From positions 1 to 7,288 of the forward strand of contig CAMWNL010000074.1 of NCBI GenBank assembly GCA_947175585.1: 7,288 bases of DNA, read 5' to 3'. Within the stretch, counting starts at the first letter, position 1, and each line of letters starts with the position of its first letter. This DNA comes from an uncultured Bacteroidales bacterium. Lineage in GTDB: Bacteria; Bacteroidota; Bacteroidia; Bacteroidales; Muribaculaceae. The notes under the pieces were generated by a model. The model did not search any database. It had not been told where the DNA came from and saw nothing but the letters and a program-made list of their open reading frames with translations. A program made the position numbers and the translations under genes. Positions 6,544 to 7,288 of this stretch are shown in pieces.

Positions 6544-7142
6544 CAACTAAAAGTATGCCTTACGAGGCATTTAAAGATAACGAGTATATCGAAAAACTCG
6601 TTCAACAGCTTAAAGATAGCGGTACAAACGTGATCGTTGGTTCGCTTGATAAGCTTATCAACTGGGGGCGGTCTAACTCTTTATGGCCACTCACTTTCGC
6701 TACCAGTTGCTGCGGTATCGAATTCGTGTCGCTTGGTGCGGCTCGTTTTGATATGGCTCGTTTTGGGTGGGAAGTTGCACGTGCGTCGCCTCGTCAGGCT
6801 GACTTCATCATGGTTGCCGGTACAATTGTTAACCGCATGGCGCCTGTACTTCGTCGTCTTTATGATCAGCTTGCAGAGCCTAAGTATGTTATTGCCTGCG
6901 GTAGCTGCGCAATTTCCGGAGGCCCGTTCCGTAAGAGCTACCATGTAGCCCGTGGAATTGAGGATATTGTGCCCGTTGATGTATATGTTCCGGGCTGTCC
7001 TCCGCGTCCTGAAGCAATGATTTATGGTATCATGCAGCTTTCTCGTAAGATTAAAGTCGAGAAATTCTTCGGAGGTGTCAATCGCCAGGAAAAACAGCGT
7101 GAATTTCTCGAAACTCATCCGATTGAGAGTGTAGAAGATTGA
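6534..7142 (+). CDS. nuoB: NADH-quinone oxidoreductase (complex I) subunit B
   Basis: This peripheral-arm subunit binds iron-sulphur cluster N2, the last electron carrier before quinone. The 202-residue protein carries the expected cluster ligands: tandem cysteines C59-C60 (TSCCGIEF), C125 (CGSCAISGG) and C155 (VPGCPPRPE). C122 is an additional cysteine beside C125. The conserved AARFDMARFG and GTIVNRMAPVLRRLYDQ stretches lie between them. The N-terminal 35 residues and the acidic tail from about 185 are variable, as is usual. Its start overlaps the end of nuoA by 10 nt in another frame, so translation of the two is probably coupled, giving matched amounts of adjacent subunits. A 44-bp gap separates it from nuoC. 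Confidence 0.97.
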   Translation: MEVTTKSMPYEAFKDNEYIEKLVQQLKDSGTNVIVGSLDKLINWGRSNSLWPLTFATSCCGIEFVSLGAARFDMARFGWEVARASPRQADFIMVAGTIVNRMAPVLRRLYDQLAEPKYVIACGSCAISGGPFRKSYHVARGIEDIVPVDVYVPGCPPRPEAMIYGIMQLSRKIKVEKFFGGVNRQEKQREFLETHPIESVED

Positions 7143-7150
7143 AATTAACC

Positions 7151-7163
7151 TGATTATTAATCA
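7151..7163. repeat. 13-bp perfect dyad between nuoB and nuoC
   Basis: TGATTA (7151-7156) and TAATCA (7158-7163) are exact reverse complements around T7157, starting 9 bp after the nuoB stop. The centre is too tight for a strong RNA hairpin, and no T-run follows. It may be a weak processing or protein-binding site, or chance in AT-rich DNA. Confidence 0.25.
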
Positions 7164-7186
7164 AGCAAGTCAATTAATTAAGATAT

Positions 7187-7288
7187 ATGGCTAATTTTCA
7201 AGAAAAGATTGCCAAACTCTTCCCCGAAGCATCTTTCGAAGGCGAAGATATGCCCATGATCAGTATCCCCGACGCGAAATGGCACGAC
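7187..7288 (+). CDS. nuoC: NADH-quinone oxidoreductase subunit C, or C/D fusion (3' partial)
   Basis: Only the first 34 codons are in the window. The start MANFQEKIAKLFPEAS and the following acidic stretch (GED) leading into MISIPDAKWHD resemble the N-terminus of NuoC, which opens with a helix, then 'FPxAxxE' and a beta-strand. Position directly after nuoB is the standard place for nuoC. In Bacteroidales this gene is commonly a nuoCD fusion encoding the 30- and 49-kDa-type subunits of the quinone-binding arm; the window ends before that can be judged. The ATG at 7187 has no Shine-Dalgarno but an AT-rich lead, like its neighbours. Confidence 0.85.
   Translation, partial: MANFQEKIAKLFPEASFEGEDMPMISIPDAKWHD

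Noticed and set aside
6681..7118. 145-codon open frame on the minus strand opposite nuoB
   Set aside because: The + strand encodes NuoB with all cluster ligands; the reverse frame has low-complexity Thr/Arg/Asn-rich content typical of a shadow frame.

Overview
The window looks like chromosomal DNA from the phylum Bacteroidota, most likely order Bacteroidales (a Muribaculaceae-like genome is my best guess). Four things point there. Two promoters match the Bacteroidota TAnnTTTG -7 consensus, at 4367 and 6067. Most starts have AT-rich upstream stretches without a Shine-Dalgarno sequence. The exporter is a multi-SLBB Wza-type protein paired with a kinase-less Wzz protein. The nuoA and nuoB products have Bacteroidales-like sequences. 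All genes are on the + strand.

Region 1 (1-4281) is the end of a surface-polysaccharide export operon. It holds a 5'-truncated outer-membrane exporter with six SLBB-like repeats, a Wzz-type chain-length regulator with two membrane helices, and an M23 zinc endopeptidase that starts only 6 nt after the wzz stop. Together they would span the envelope: outer-membrane channel, inner-membrane length control, and a periplasmic peptidoglycan hydrolase.

Region 2 (4282-5976) is a single-gene unit: a good Bacteroidota promoter, then a protein with a signal peptide, TPR-like repeats, one membrane helix and a histidine-kinase-like cytoplasmic part, then a hairpin terminator. The ATP-binding boxes are intact. 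The expected phosphoacceptor histidine appears to be replaced by serine, and no response regulator gene is visible nearby. This is the most unusual coding signal in the window.

Region 3 (5977-7288) is the start of a respiratory complex I operon: a near-perfect 23-bp dyad, a promoter, a leader with a 17-codon mini-ORF, nuoA, nuoB (overlapping nuoA by 10 nt) and the first 34 codons of nuoC (or a nuoCD fusion), cut by the window end.

I see no rRNA, tRNA, CRISPR array, insertion sequence or phage gene. Most of the window is ordinary core or housekeeping DNA. The points worth a second look are the degenerate kinase, the cis-elements before nuoA, and the M23 gene coupled to wzz.
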